From NCBI GenBank assembly GCA_012934845.2, contig WNNJ02003021.1:1-64000 (forward strand): 64,000 nucleotides of DNA. The letters run 5' to 3'. Positions within the stretch are counted from its first letter, which is position 1; every line of letters starts with the position of its first letter. Below are positions 31,930-41,924 of the stretch, one piece after another. The notes beneath the pieces are model-generated. The model did no database searches. It was given only the letters and a program-made list of their open reading frames with translations, and was not told the DNA's origin. Position numbers and translations under genes: made by a program. The DNA is from Pomphorhynchus laevis (Eukaryota; Acanthocephala; Palaeacanthocephala; Echinorhynchida; Pomphorhynchidae).

Positions 31930-31943
31930 GTAGATTATTTTAG
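31930..31943 (+). promoter_or_regulatory. Candidate 3' splice or trans-splice acceptor of RpS15
   Basis: T-rich 'gattattttag' ends at AG 31942-31943, 14 nt before the ATG at 31958. It would suit either a 5'-UTR intron or a spliced-leader acceptor. No upstream exon or donor can be proven from this window. Confidence 0.4.
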
Positions 31944-31957
31944 ATAAGATCTGAATA

Positions 31958-32419
31958 ATGGTCAACCCGCAATCTCAAGAGGTCAAGATGGCTGAAGCCC
32001 CAAAGAAGCGAACATTTAAGAAGTTTTTTTACAGAGGTGTTGATCTTGACAGGTTATTGGACATGGGCGAGCTGGAACTGGCTGCCCTGTTTCGCTCGAG
32101 AATCCGTCGTAAGCTTAGACGAGGATTAAACAGAAAGTGTGTTACACTAGTGAAAAAACTTACAAAGGCTAAGCGTGATGCTCCTCCACAAGAGAAACCC
32201 GCATGTGTTAAGACGCATCTTCGTAATATGATCGTTGTTCCTGATATGGTTGGAGCTATAGTTGGCGTATACAATGGAAAACAGTTCAACCAGGTTGAAC
32301 TTAAGCCTGAAATGATTGGACACTACCTGGCTGAATTTAGTATATCTTATAAGCCCGTAAGACACGGTAAAGCAGGTATCGGGGCCACAAAGTCATCTAG
32401 ATTTATTCCACTGAAATAA
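31958..32419 (+). CDS. RpS15: 40S ribosomal protein S15 (uS19)
   Basis: Complete 153-codon single-exon ORF. uS19 sits in the head of the small ribosomal subunit, contacts 18S rRNA near the decoding site, and in eukaryotes its C-terminal tail approaches the A and P sites. Visible family blocks are [20 protein letters not shown] (residues 16-35), [53 protein letters not shown], and the invariant end SSRFIPLK. Usual length is about 145; the extra residues are at the N-terminus, and the inner Met at residue 11 (MAEAPKKR) is an equally good start that matches most orthologues. The segment after RLLDM is diverged ([13 protein letters not shown]). A poly(A) signal lies 17 nt after the stop. There are no frame disruptions and no poly(A) scar, so I regard it as a real gene rather than a processed copy, although the lack of introns leaves that open. 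Confidence 0.97.
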   Translation: MVNPQSQEVKMAEAPKKRTFKKFFYRGVDLDRLLDMGELELAALFRSRIRRKLRRGLNRKCVTLVKKLTKAKRDAPPQEKPACVKTHLRNMIVVPDMVGAIVGVYNGKQFNQVELKPEMIGHYLAEFSISYKPVRHGKAGIGATKSSRFIPLK

Positions 32420-32435
32420 ACCAATCTGTTGTTGA

Positions 32436-32441
32436 AATAAA
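32436..32441 (+). terminator. Poly(A) signal of RpS15
   Basis: AATAAA, 17 nt after the RpS15 stop codon. This gives a very short 3' UTR, common for ribosomal protein genes. Confidence 0.7.
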
Positions 32442-33084
32442 TATCAAGCAAAATTGCACTGTTTTTAACAACAATGTTTCTCATTTGTATCTAAACTTCA
32501 GGCTGCTAACATGTAATTTACCTTAATATATTGTGCTATAATATATCTTATAATTCAGGCAAACTTATTGTAAAATACAATTGAACGTGACGTTAAAACT
32601 AACGTCTTTATCGTTTATTTATTATTTATTTTATAATTATATTAAATACGTAGACTCAGTCAGCTGATTTGATTTGTTTAACTTTCACATATAAGTGTCT
32701 TGGTTTAATCTGAATTTCGTTATGCAATTAGCCAGCTTGCTAATTGGATTAGTATTTTATTAGGATTAGTAATACTAATCCTTGATTGGATTAGTATTTC
32801 TTTTAATTGCCTTTCATAGAACATCATTTTACGGCCTTCGTGTATTTGCAAAATGCGTCATCCTGTTTTAGTTATTTGCTACAATTCATCACATTCTGAT
32901 GATATTTTACTTTGCGCATATATGCGAGATTGCATCGCCATACAAATTGAAAAATTTTGATAGCTTAGCTGACTAACAACATCAATAATAATTTAAAACA
33001 AAGCTCGTAAATTCAGTTAAAGCCTGACTTTGGAATAGTAGTTGCGAATGATTTTTCGACTAGTTACTCATACCCTCATACCCT
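32442..33084. other. Intergenic, no gene seen
   Basis: A/T-rich spacer. It has a 9-bp-stem hairpin at 32762-32782 made of 'aggattagt' and its inverse, with further 'ggattagtat' copies on both sides (32748, 32787). A 30-bp scrap at 33000-33030 equals LINE-E sequence at 33527-33555. Confidence 0.5.
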
Positions 33085-33322
33085 CTTACTATACGTTCCT
33101 AATTACTCCAACAACTACGGTCTCCGATCCTTCCTCGTCGCCGCCTCACTCGCCTGGAATCAACTCCCCCTCGACGTCCGCCGCGCTCCCTCTTTTATCA
33201 CATTCAAACACCTCCTCCGTTCACACCTTCTCGACGCCTGATTCACAGTTTTGTTTTTGTTGTGGTCATGTAAGCGTGCGCTGGCACGCATTTGCCACGT
33301 TAAAATAAATCTTTTTTTTTAG
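33085..33322 (+). mobile_element. LINE-A 3' fragment with tail
   Basis: The last ~150 bp of ORF2 (Y.NNYGLRSFLVAASLAWNQL) plus the full 3' UTR and tail hairpin near 33276-33292. It ends in oligo-T at 33322. LINE-E sequence follows directly. Confidence 0.88.
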
Positions 33323-33325
33323 TTG

Positions 33326-33929
33326 GAATACTGAGTTGGCTTGCTTAAAAGCAAATCGAATGGTTGGAATGATTCGTAGAACTTTTAGTGTGTTGAATCC
33401 AGTTTCATTTAGAGCACTTGCCAACACATTTGTGATCAGTCATTTTACCTATGCATCACAATGTTCGTTCCCAAGAACAGTATACGAGAAAAGTAGAATT
33501 GAAAATGTGCTGTGCCGGGCAACAAAGCTCGTAAATTCAGTTAAAGCCTTACCTTATAATGAAAGGCTAAAAAAACTTGGTATGGTTTCTATAAGCGACC
33601 TTCGGTTTCGGCGAGATATGTGTTCAACATGGGAAGCTTTACACAATGGAAATCACGTCTTAAGAGAATTGATGACTGTTAGGAAAAGTCGGGCTATTAC
33701 GTGGACACAATTTTACTTTAGCCCATCGCCGAGTTATACACTCTAAAACTGTACAATTTGGAAACCGAATCTAGGTAAGTGGAACCGATTAAGTGAAGAA
33801 ATTGTCAACTCAAGATCGGTTTCAGCATTCAAACATGGAATTTTTTGACTTTTGTTTGTGAGTCTTTTTTTTCTTTACTTTTTCTTTTTTTAACTGTGCA
33901 ACTATGAGCTTTGCTCGTCTGTTTGTCGA

Positions 33930-33955
<26 letters not shown>
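33326..33955 (+). mobile_element. LINE-E (CR1-like) 3' fragment
   Basis: The ORF2 C-terminal part is followed by the LINE-E tail: 'gagctttgctc' hairpin (33906-33916) and an (ATA/AAT)n tail (33930-33955). It matches 62520-63165 in order and content. A minus-strand LINE-B begins at 33958. Confidence 0.85.
33336..33746 (+). pseudogene. LINE-E ORF2 C-terminal region (136 codons)
   Basis: Blocks are MVGMIRRTFSVLNPVSFRAL, NTFVISHFTYASQCS, RATKLVNSVKALPYNERLKK, 'RRDMCSTWEALHNGNHVLRE'. It corresponds to residues ~430-600 of the LINE-E protein at 61247. A frameshift near 33720 moves the end ('FGNRI..WNRLSEEIV' continues in another frame). Confidence 0.75.
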
Positions 33956-33960
<5 letters not shown>

Positions 33961-35395
33961 ATGGCAAAAGCGTGCCAACTGTTCGCTGACAGTCCACTAA
34001 CCAAAAACAGCAAAAAGTCATATAGATAAATTAGTTAAATTGTTTTAATGCGATCAGATTTGGCGTTTGAAGCATGGCATTGAGGTTGATTGACCTATAT
34101 GAATGGGCAGATGATTCCACGAGAGAGGAGCAGCCACAAGTTAAGAGCGGAAGCCAAAATAGGTAAAGAAGTTTGAGACATGGAAAAGAAGGTAATTACG
34201 AGAACGCAAAGAACAATAATTAGGACGAGAATTGTCGAGAAAAGGAAGGCTGAGAAATGAAGGGGTATGAAAAGTTACAAGGTGAAAAGCAATGAAAAGA
34301 AGGCGAATTTGAACACGAGAATAAATGGTAGGCAAATCGAGAGAAGCAAGATGGTAAGATGTATAATCAAAACGACGAAGACATGAGAATTCGGACGGAT
34401 GCGTTTACGATGCGTTGTAGTGGAATAAAAGTGGATTTATGTGAGTTGGAAAATGGACTCAGACAGTAATCAAGTCATGAGAAAAGGAGAGAAGATATGA
34501 GAGTTATACAAGAAGGGAAATCGATCAATCTACGAATATGACGTAGGTTGCTAACGAAATGTTTAAGTGAAAGTCGGTTGTCGAAATAGAAGCCTAATAA
34601 AACGAGATTGTCAACGATGGGAAGAATTGTAGAATTTAATGATACGGAGGGAGGTTCCAAGCCAAGGCGTGGAGGTAGGATCCACATAATTTAGGATTTA
34701 TCAGGATTCAGAGAAAGGTAAAGGGAAGGAAAATGATAGAAATTGAGACAAGACAGTCGGAAGCAGAAACACTAAGATTATGAATACTACAAACAGGTAC
34801 ATGAGCATAGATTAGAATGTCATCAGCATATTGCATCACATGGAAGTAAAATGTATGAGAAATATAAGGCAAATCGCCGAGAAGAAGAGAGAAAAGCATA
34901 GGGCCTAATAGGAGCCTTGTGGAACATTGGACGGGATGGAAGAAGGATGGGAAAGAGAAAAGTTAGAACACACGCGAAAAGTACGGTTTGATAGATATGA
35001 AAAAAACCATGATACAGTGGATAAAAGAAGTTATGTTATAATCATGACCAAAGCGATGGAGAAGAATCGAGTGATCGTGGATGTCAAAAGCAAACTATAG
35101 ATCAAGAGAAACTATGATACTACATAATTTATGATCGCGCGATATGAGTAAGCCGTTATAAACTTTAAGACAGGCAATTTCGGTGGAGTAATTAGAGCGA
35201 AAAGCGGCTTGAAATGAGGAAATAAGTTGGAGTAAATAGATATGTATTAAATTGCTTGAGAACGAGACGCTCAAGGAGTTTAGAGATGGTTGGGAGAAGT
35301 GAGATAGGACAGTACGAAGATGATAGTAAGGAGTCGAGAGATTGCTTTTTGTTGATAGGACGAACAGTGGCGCATTTCCAATTATTATTATGCCA

Positions 35396-36030
35396 ACTCC
35401 AATAAAATGATAGGTATGATTCGACGCGCGTTTGTTCGCGTTAATCCGACTGCTCTTCGGCCTCTGATTTTAGCACATGTATTGAGTAGACTTTTATATG
35501 CAGCTCCGATTGTATACCCACGTACTGTGCATGAACATAAGAAATCAGAGAGGGTACTTCGCAGGGCAACAAAGCTAGCACCAACGTTGGCGTCGCTGCC
35601 TTATGAAGACAGACTGAGATCATTAGGACTTGAGACCGTCACATGGACCCGTCGGTACATGGATATGTGCCTTGTTTGGCATTTATTCCAACGTCCTCAT
35701 CACCCTCTTCGGAGTAGGGTTCAACTACGTTGTTCAAATGTTCTTCGCGGTCATTCTTTAACTATTCGAAGAAACAGAGTACAGAAATTGGGCGCGATGC
35801 AATTTGATAGAAGAATTGTTGAGCTGTGGAACAACCTTGATGCAGACACCGTTGGATGCAGTTCACTTAGTGCTTTTAAAAGAAGACTACGAATGGATCA
35901 AGCAATGTTTCGTGTTGCATTTCCTTATTTTAAAAACTAATTAATTTATTTACGAACTTATTGTGAGCCAGCTATTTGAGCTAATGCTCGTATGTTGTTG
36001 AATGTATAATAATAATAATTATTATAACAT
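35396..36030 (+). mobile_element. LINE-E 3' fragment inserted in LINE-B
   Basis: Plus-strand LINE-E ORF2 C-terminal part and tail (hairpin gagctaatgctc at 35978-35989, then an AAT-rich end near 36008-36025). LINE-B text '..gcatttcca' stops at 35384 and resumes with '..ggaaatgtacgg' at about 36193, so LINE-E broke LINE-B here. About 150 bp of unassigned sequence (36030-36185) lies at the right junction. Confidence 0.8.
35407..35940 (+). pseudogene. LINE-E ORF2 C-terminal region (177 codons), undamaged frame
   Basis: Blocks: MIGMIRRAFVRVNPTALRPL, 'LSRLLYAAPIVYPRTVHEH', 'RVLRRATKLAPTLASLPYED', 'RRYMDMCLVWHLFQRPHHPL', 'VLRGHSLTIRRNRVQKLGAM', 'FDRRIVELWNNLD', 'SAFKRRLRMD'. It ends naturally at TAA. 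The RT domain is missing because of 5' truncation. It differs clearly from 61247, so it is another subfamily. Confidence 0.75.
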
Positions 36031-36867
36031 ACAAGACAAAGCCTATATGGCTGTTCAGTCTGCTCACGAAAAAAATAAAATAAAAATTAAACAAAATGTA
36101 GAATTGATAGAGTTAAGAAAATCAGGGATACGATAGCTTCTCCATATTATCGATCTGTTCCAGACATATTCGCAATCGCTTCTTAAATAATTGTAAGGAA
36201 ATGTACGGCTACGGATGGAAAAGTTGAACAATGTGGTTAGGAAGGGTGACATAAGCAAGTGAGTGGGAATTGGGTCAGGAGAGGTTTTATTAGGTAATGA
36301 CAACAGAACCAAAGAAACCTCATTAGAGCATGTGTGACAAAGGTGGAGTGTTCAATCGGTTTATCAGAGATGTTACTTCAGATGATTTTGACGAAGGATG
36401 TAAATACGAGATGAACAGCTTTACCGTTTGACTTTCTAGGATGATGTGGATGAATGGAAGTTTAGTCGTAAGTTGAACAAGGAGTGTGTGTAAGAGAAGT
36501 TTCAAGAATGGGCTTATACGATGCGGAGTCAGGTGTTGATGCGAATGAAAAATAAAAAACAGTATCGGTCTGAGTAATCGTATGTGAGACAGAAGTGGAT
36601 AAGAAGGATAGCTGCGAGAGTTTTATTGATGCACAAAATCCACATGTAAACGGTTTACTTTGCTAAATCAAACGTTCAGATATTTTAACTCGAACAATGA
36701 TCTATACGTCACAATCTTTCTAATCGCATCCAATTTCCAAACTTGTATAACGATCATTGTATTCCGATGTTGAAGATGCGTGATCAGTAACAAGTATTTG
36801 AGATCAAGCTTTTCTAGACATAATCTTATATCGAGAAATTAAGCTCAATCCGCAAACGTAGCGCTCG

Positions 36868-36966
36868 GAGCTGACATGAAAAAATCTGGAACTGACAAGA
36901 AAATACTGTAACTGACAGGAAAAATCTGGAATTGGTAGAAAAAATCCGGAACTGACAGGAAATATC
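36868..36966 (-). repeat. LINE-B 5' UTR tandem repeats (about 5 x 20-22 bp)
   Basis: On the minus strand the unit is close to 'cagttccagattttttcctgt' with small changes, repeated about five times and ending at 'tcagctccgagcgctacg', which matches the LINE-B start at 50587-50605 (cagttccgctcgctacg). The copy at 50570 keeps only the last unit. The repeat sits in the same place as the 16-bp array of LINE-A but has a different sequence. Confidence 0.75.
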
Positions 36967-37079
36967 TGAAAAGTAATTATACTAAACGCTTATAACTTTT
37001 TCTTGGGAACGACTATACCTTCGTTTTTGGCAACGTTTCTAAGGCAACGATTGGAGGTTTAATAAACCATCTTGAACTC

Positions 37080-38866
37080 TACCTTCTCCGCACTGCCTTA
37101 CTCAAATCGTCTCTATCCTATCCCACAATAACATATTCTTCTCCTCACGATCTCGCCTTTCCTTTCGACTCTGAACTCACATCCACTCTCGATCTTCTCT
37201 TGCCCTTCAAGCCTCACCCACACCGTCGCTTGCACCGTGCCCCATGGTTTGACATCCAAGTGCCTACTCTCAAAGCGTCGAATCCGTCATGCTTTTCGAG
37301 TCTATCACCGCTCCCTCAGACGCGATTTCCGCTCGATCACTCCGTCTTTCCGTGATACCTATCTTGCTCTTCGCCGGTCTCATCTCCACCTACTACGTAC
37401 CAAATGCAACTCCTTTTGGCAGCATAAAATCATTACTTCATTCAACACTAAGACTCTACTGAATACTTTTAACTCAATCCTTTGTTCGATCCTTTTTGCC
37501 TTGCAACATCAATTCCCATGATTATTCGACATTTCTCCTGACCAAAGTATCTACGTTGCTCTCTCACACCCTGTCTCCATCCTATCCAACTCTGCCCCGC
37601 CTAGCCTCATCATTCCGGAACTCTTTCATCTTCTCCCTGTCTCACCTTCCGAAGTCAAGTCTGTTCTCATGTCCTTGACCAGCAAAACCTCAACTGGCGA
37701 TCACTGCCTACCCACATACTTAAATCCACATTCTTATCGATATCACCTTTTATCACAACCTTATTTAACTTGTCCATCCGCAGTCGTATCTTCCCGTCAC
37801 ACTGGAAATCCGCAATCGTTCATCCTCTCCTTAAGAAGCAATCGTTCGACTCCTCCCTTTCTTGTAGCTATCGTTTCATTTCACTACTCCATACTCTATC
37901 TAAGCTCTTAGAACGCCTCATCTTAATACAGATCAATGCTTATCTCTCCTCATCCAATATGTACCCATCTTTCCAATATGCTTTCCGCTCTAATGACTCC
38001 ACAGAAATCGCCAGCAAGAAAGTTTACAACGATTTACTCATTTCTCAAAACAAGGTTCTATATAGTGTTCTCATCTCCCTCGACCTCTCCTCCGCCTTCG
38101 ACATTGTCGACCACTCTGTCCTCTTTTCTCGCCTTCCTTATGATTGCGGTTTTTCTTCTTCCACCGTAGCATAGTTTGCCTCATATCTATCCGACCGTTC
38201 CTTTCGCGTCTGTTCTAATTCATCATCCTACTCTCCCATCCATATCTTTTGCGGGGTCCCACAAGGTTCAGCTCTAGGTTCCCTGCTTTTTTCTCTTCTT
38301 AGCGATGTATCTCCGTTTATCAAACCTTTCTCCTTTAATGCAATGCAATGCGTCGTTGACAACCTTATCTAAGCTCATGCGCCTGCACATCGTATACACG
38401 ATACCGGCATATCTGTCTCCAGCTGTCTTTATCCTATCTACAAACTCACCAATCTCCATCTCGTTTTTTACCCCGACAAGTCTAGAATAATGTAGATCCT
38501 CTTCCGTATACCAAACATATCTCCTCCCACTGTATCGTTTGCCTCATCGATCATCCCCATAGTACATAATCTCACTTTCTTAGGCTTCCATTTCGATGAT
38601 CACCTTTCCCTTAAACCCTTCGTTGTGACAAGGTCTGCTCGTCTAACTTTATTCTCCGTGACATCCGCCGTATCCGCCCCCTTATCGACTTTCGTTCTTG
38701 TATGTCTCTTCTTTCAACGCTTCTTTTTCCTAAAATCGATTACTACCTTAGCCTTTTCAACAATTCTCCAAAATCCATAATCCTACCCTTACAACGCATC
38801 ATCAACCCTGTGGTTCGAGTGCTCTTTCGTCTCCGTCGCTTCGATCACACATTAACATACCTTGCC
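37080..38866 (+). mobile_element. LINE-A copy, 5'-truncated, no tail
   Basis: It starts in the region between endonuclease and RT (37085) and runs to the post-RT block 'FRLRRFDHTLTYLAH' at 38866, where it switches abruptly to RT fingers sequence of the next copy. Motif A is near 38070-38115. The motif C region (38340-38370) is scrambled. Frames break often (37237-37521, 37770-38174, 38702-38866). Confidence 0.85.
37770..38174 (+). pseudogene. LINE-A RT fingers and motif A
   Basis: 'IRSRIFPSHWKSAIVHPLLK', 'LLERLILIQINAYLSSSNMY', 'LISLDLSSAFDIVDHSVLF' and 'YDCGFSSSTVA' are visible, then a TAG replaces the Trp of the AWFASYL block. It is part of the copy at 37080-38866. Confidence 0.7.
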
Positions 38867-40175
38867 CATCCAATCTGTACCCTCCTTTCCAATCCGCTTT
38901 CCGCTCTAATCACCCGACAGAAATCGCATGCATAAAAGTGTACAACCACTTACTCACTTCTCGAGACAAGGCTCTATATAGTGTTCTCATCTTCCTCGAC
39001 CTCTCCTCCGCATTCGACATTGTCGACCACTCCGTCCTCCTTTCTCGCCTTCGTTATGATTACGGCTTTTCTTCCTCCTCCGTAGCATGGTTCGCCTCAT
39101 ATCTATCCGACCGTTCCTTTCGCGTCTGTTCTAATTCATCATCCTCCCCTCCCATCCCTATTTTTTGAGGAGTCCCACAAGGTTCAGTCCTAGGTCCCCT
39201 TATTTTCTCTCTTTTGCTTGGCGATCTCTCTCCATTTATCAAACCTTACTCCTTTAACGTCATGCAATACGCCGATGACATTCTAATCTATGCTCATGCA
39301 CCCGCACATCGCATACACGATATCAACATTTCTGCCTCCAAACGTCTTTCTTCTATATACAAACGTCTCTCCAATCTCCATCTCGTTCTAAACCCCGAAA
39401 AGTCCAAAATAATGTGGATCCTTCCCCGTAAACCAAACATATCTCCTCACACTGTACATTTTGCCTCATCGATCATCCCTATAGTCCACAATCTCACTTT
39501 CTTAGGCTTCCATTTCGATGATCACCTTTCCCTTAAACCCTTCGTCCGTGACAAGGTCCGCTCGTCTAACTTAATTCTTCGTGACATCCGCCGTATCCGC
39601 TCCCTTATCGACTTCCGTTCTTGTATGTCTCTTCTTTCATCGCTTCTTTTCCCTAAAATCGATTACTTGCCCTAGCCTTTTCGCCAATTCTCCAAAATCC
39701 ATCATCCTACCCCTACAACGAATAATCAACACCGCCGTTCGAGTGCTCTTTCGTCTCCGTCGCTTCAACCACACATCCACATATTTTGCCCAACTCTCCT
39801 GGCCCACCATCCACATCCGCATCAAACTCCGCCTTCTTCTCGTTACTTTTCGTCTCATCGCTGTCGGCTCCCCATCGTTCATCAACCTTCCTTTCTTAGA
39901 CGATACTCGCCCCACCTCGCTATTGCTTCGTTCCTGTCATACCCTCTTACTCCACGTTCCTAATTACTCCAACAACTACGGTCTCCGATCCTTCCTCGTC
40001 GCCGCCTCACTCGCCTGGAATCAACTCCCTCTCGACGTCCGCCGCGCTCCCTCCTTTATCACATTCAAACACCTCCTCCGTTCACACCTTCTCGACACCT
40101 GATTTACAGTCTTGTTTTGTTGTGGTCATGTAAGCGTGCGCTGGCACGCATTTGCCACGTTAAAATAAATCCTTT
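38867..40175 (+). mobile_element. LINE-A copy, 5'-truncated, with intact tail
   Basis: It starts at the 'SNLYPPFQSAF' region of RT and runs to the 3' tail with the hairpin gcgtgcgctggcacgc (40134-40149) and an oligo-T end at about 40178. It is joined tail-less head to the preceding copy at 38866. Few changes relative to other copies, so it is fairly young. Confidence 0.9.
38938..40102 (+). pseudogene. LINE-A ORF2: RT motif A to C-terminus in three frames
   Basis: 38938-39168 holds motif A (IFLDLSSAFDIVDHSVLL) and AWFASYLSDRSFRV and ends at a TGA just before motif B. 39214-39675 holds motif C (MQYADDILIYAHAPAHRI), LVLNPEKSKIMWILPRK and 'LGFHFDDHLSLKPFVRDK'. One extra base near 39665 shifts to 39581-40102, which ends normally (HLLRSHLLDT). 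Only about two lesions separate this copy from an open frame in the visible part. Confidence 0.75.
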
Positions 40176-40179
40176 TTTT

Positions 40180-40640
40180 AATGAATCAATAATTTCCAAT
40201 AATATTTACACAAATGTAATAAATCAACAAAAAATAAACTGAACTTTATTCAATGACGGAATTGAATATTTTCGTCATCAAAAAAGTCAATGTTAATTAA
40301 CGAGTAATTTAAAGTTTGTGAATGTTATCGGCTGTTGAAATTATACTTGTTTTATATCCATTTAAAATTCTTACATGACAATGCGAAAGAACTTTTAGAA
40401 AAAATGTATAAAATATCCCCGTAATTTTACAACTTCGAAATAAGTTTTAAAATTTACTTCATTTATTTTACAAAATTGTGATGTACTTCTCAATAGTGTC
40501 GTATTTCAAGGTTTATGTCAGAAACTTTAATCCATCACTAGTAAAGTGGTGAAACAAGATCGCATTTAAGCCTCTTTCGTTTTGTCTAAGCGCTTTACGC
40601 TTTGATAAAATCTCCTTGTCCCATTTTTCAAGATCACACG
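40180..40640. other. No gene seen
   Basis: A/T-rich sequence with no open frame or repeat that I can support. Confidence 0.5.
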
Positions 40641-41260
40641 ACGTCTAAAATTTACCAAATGTTACTCAACCGTTCTAAAAATACAACGCCAAAAAGCTGA
40701 CGAATCCTATCTTGTTATACAGAAAATATCGGGAAATTTTCGTGTTGTCTGTCCATCTCCAAAAATTCACTGACGAACACTAATCTCAAAACCTTCTAAT
40801 GTAGCTCATAGAAACAAATATATATACTTGCCATCTTGTCATTGTAAATGATCGCTCAATTCTGCACAAGTCAGATCTACGAGTGAGTTATTCTTAGAAC
40901 AATCTATAGATTATATCCGTCTTATTGATTCAATGCATACTGATTTCGATGACGTTTCTATAAAAACAATCGATTTATTCTGTTTTTGATTGCATGTTAT
41001 TAAGGTTCGAATCATCTGTATGAACAATTCATGGCGGCATTACATCCTTTTTTCGAATATGTACACCATTTCAATCCATATAATCCCATCTTTAGCATAA
41101 GTCCTGCTGATTTGACATTCCTCTGCTGATTTGACATTTATTCGCTGATTTGTCTGAACTTTTCTCCAAGAATCCGCACTTGATACTGTTTATTTATTCT
41201 CCTACTAGGTTATTTATCCAGCTTCGCTACTATGCCGTATGCTGACGATATAATTCTAAT
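40640..41260 (+). mobile_element. Ancient LINE-B-like relic
   Basis: 40685-40790 aligns with the LINE-B ORF1 end/ORF2 start (51840-51930; shared 'ggaaattttcgtgtt' type text). 40855-40990 aligns with the endonuclease start. A motif C relic (MPYADDIIL) is at 41231-41257. Between them, 41105-41160 carries three imperfect copies of 'ctgctgatttgacatt'. It is much more decayed than other copies. Confidence 0.5.
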
Positions 41261-41313
41261 GCCATATTGGCCAAATCATTAACTTGTATATTACCTCAAA
41301 CAGATTTTTTAAC

Positions 41314-41842
41314 ATCGATTAATCTTATCGATGATTAATCTTATCGAAGATTAATCTTATCGAAGATTAATCTTATCGATGATTAATCTTATCGATGATT
41401 AATCTTATCGATGATTAATCTTATCGATGATTAATCTTATCGATGATTAATCTTATCGATGATTAATCTTATCGATGATTAGTCTTATCGATAATTAATC
41501 TTATCGAAGATTAATCTTATCGATGGTTAATCTTATCGAAGAGGTATCTTATCGATAATTAATCTTATCGATGATTAATCTTATCGATGATTAATCTTAT
41601 CGAGGATTTATCTTATCGATGATTAGTTTTATCGATGATTAATCTTATCGAGGATTAATCTTATCGAGGATTAATCTTATCGATGATCAATGTTATCGAT
41701 GATCAATGTTATCGATGATCAATGTTATCGATGATCAATGTTATCGATGATCAATGTTATCGATGATCAATGTTATCGATGATCAATCTTATCGATGATC
41801 AATCTTACCGATGATTAATCTTATCGATTATTAATCTTATCT
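41314..41842. repeat. 16-bp satellite array, about 33 units
   Basis: The unit 'gatgattaatcttatc' repeats head to tail with variants. A run of about six units of a variant with 'gatcaatgttatc' at 41683-41780 shows local homogenisation. Each unit has a TTATCGAT core and, in most, the palindrome GATTAATC. It is not part of an identified element. The unit length equals that of the LINE-A array at 4995-5473 but the sequence differs. Confidence 0.9.
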
Positions 41843-41924
41843 GATTCACAAGTGATTTATATGTTATAAATATTTATTAAAAATTTTATACTTATTAAAT
41901 ATTTTCAATATTTTAAAAAAATAT

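Larger units (their letters stand above)
33958..36966 (-). mobile_element. LINE-B copy, minus strand, both ends present, decayed and interrupted
   Basis: The 3' tail is at 33958-34015. Post-RT and RT text follows up to 35395. A LINE-E insertion occupies 35396-36030. LINE-B continues from about 36185 (SLPNKTSPDPIPTHLL region) to the ORF1 start near 36640-36800. The 5' UTR with its tandem repeats ends at 36966. The segment between endonuclease and ORF1 is mostly deleted. It aligns with 50570-54870 on the other strand. Many stops. Confidence 0.75.

Noticed and set aside
31958-32419. RpS15 as a processed pseudogene
   Set aside because: The frame is perfect, there is a normal poly(A) signal 17 nt after the stop, and neither a poly(A) scar nor flanking target duplications are seen. 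Kept as a gene, with the intron question noted.
40980-41030. tRNA-like B box (ggttcgaatc) near 41004
   Set aside because: No A box or cloverleaf can be drawn around it.
41314-41842. CRISPR-like or telomeric repeat
   Set aside because: No spacers, unit 16 bp, not telomere-type (no TTAGGG-like G-rich strand).
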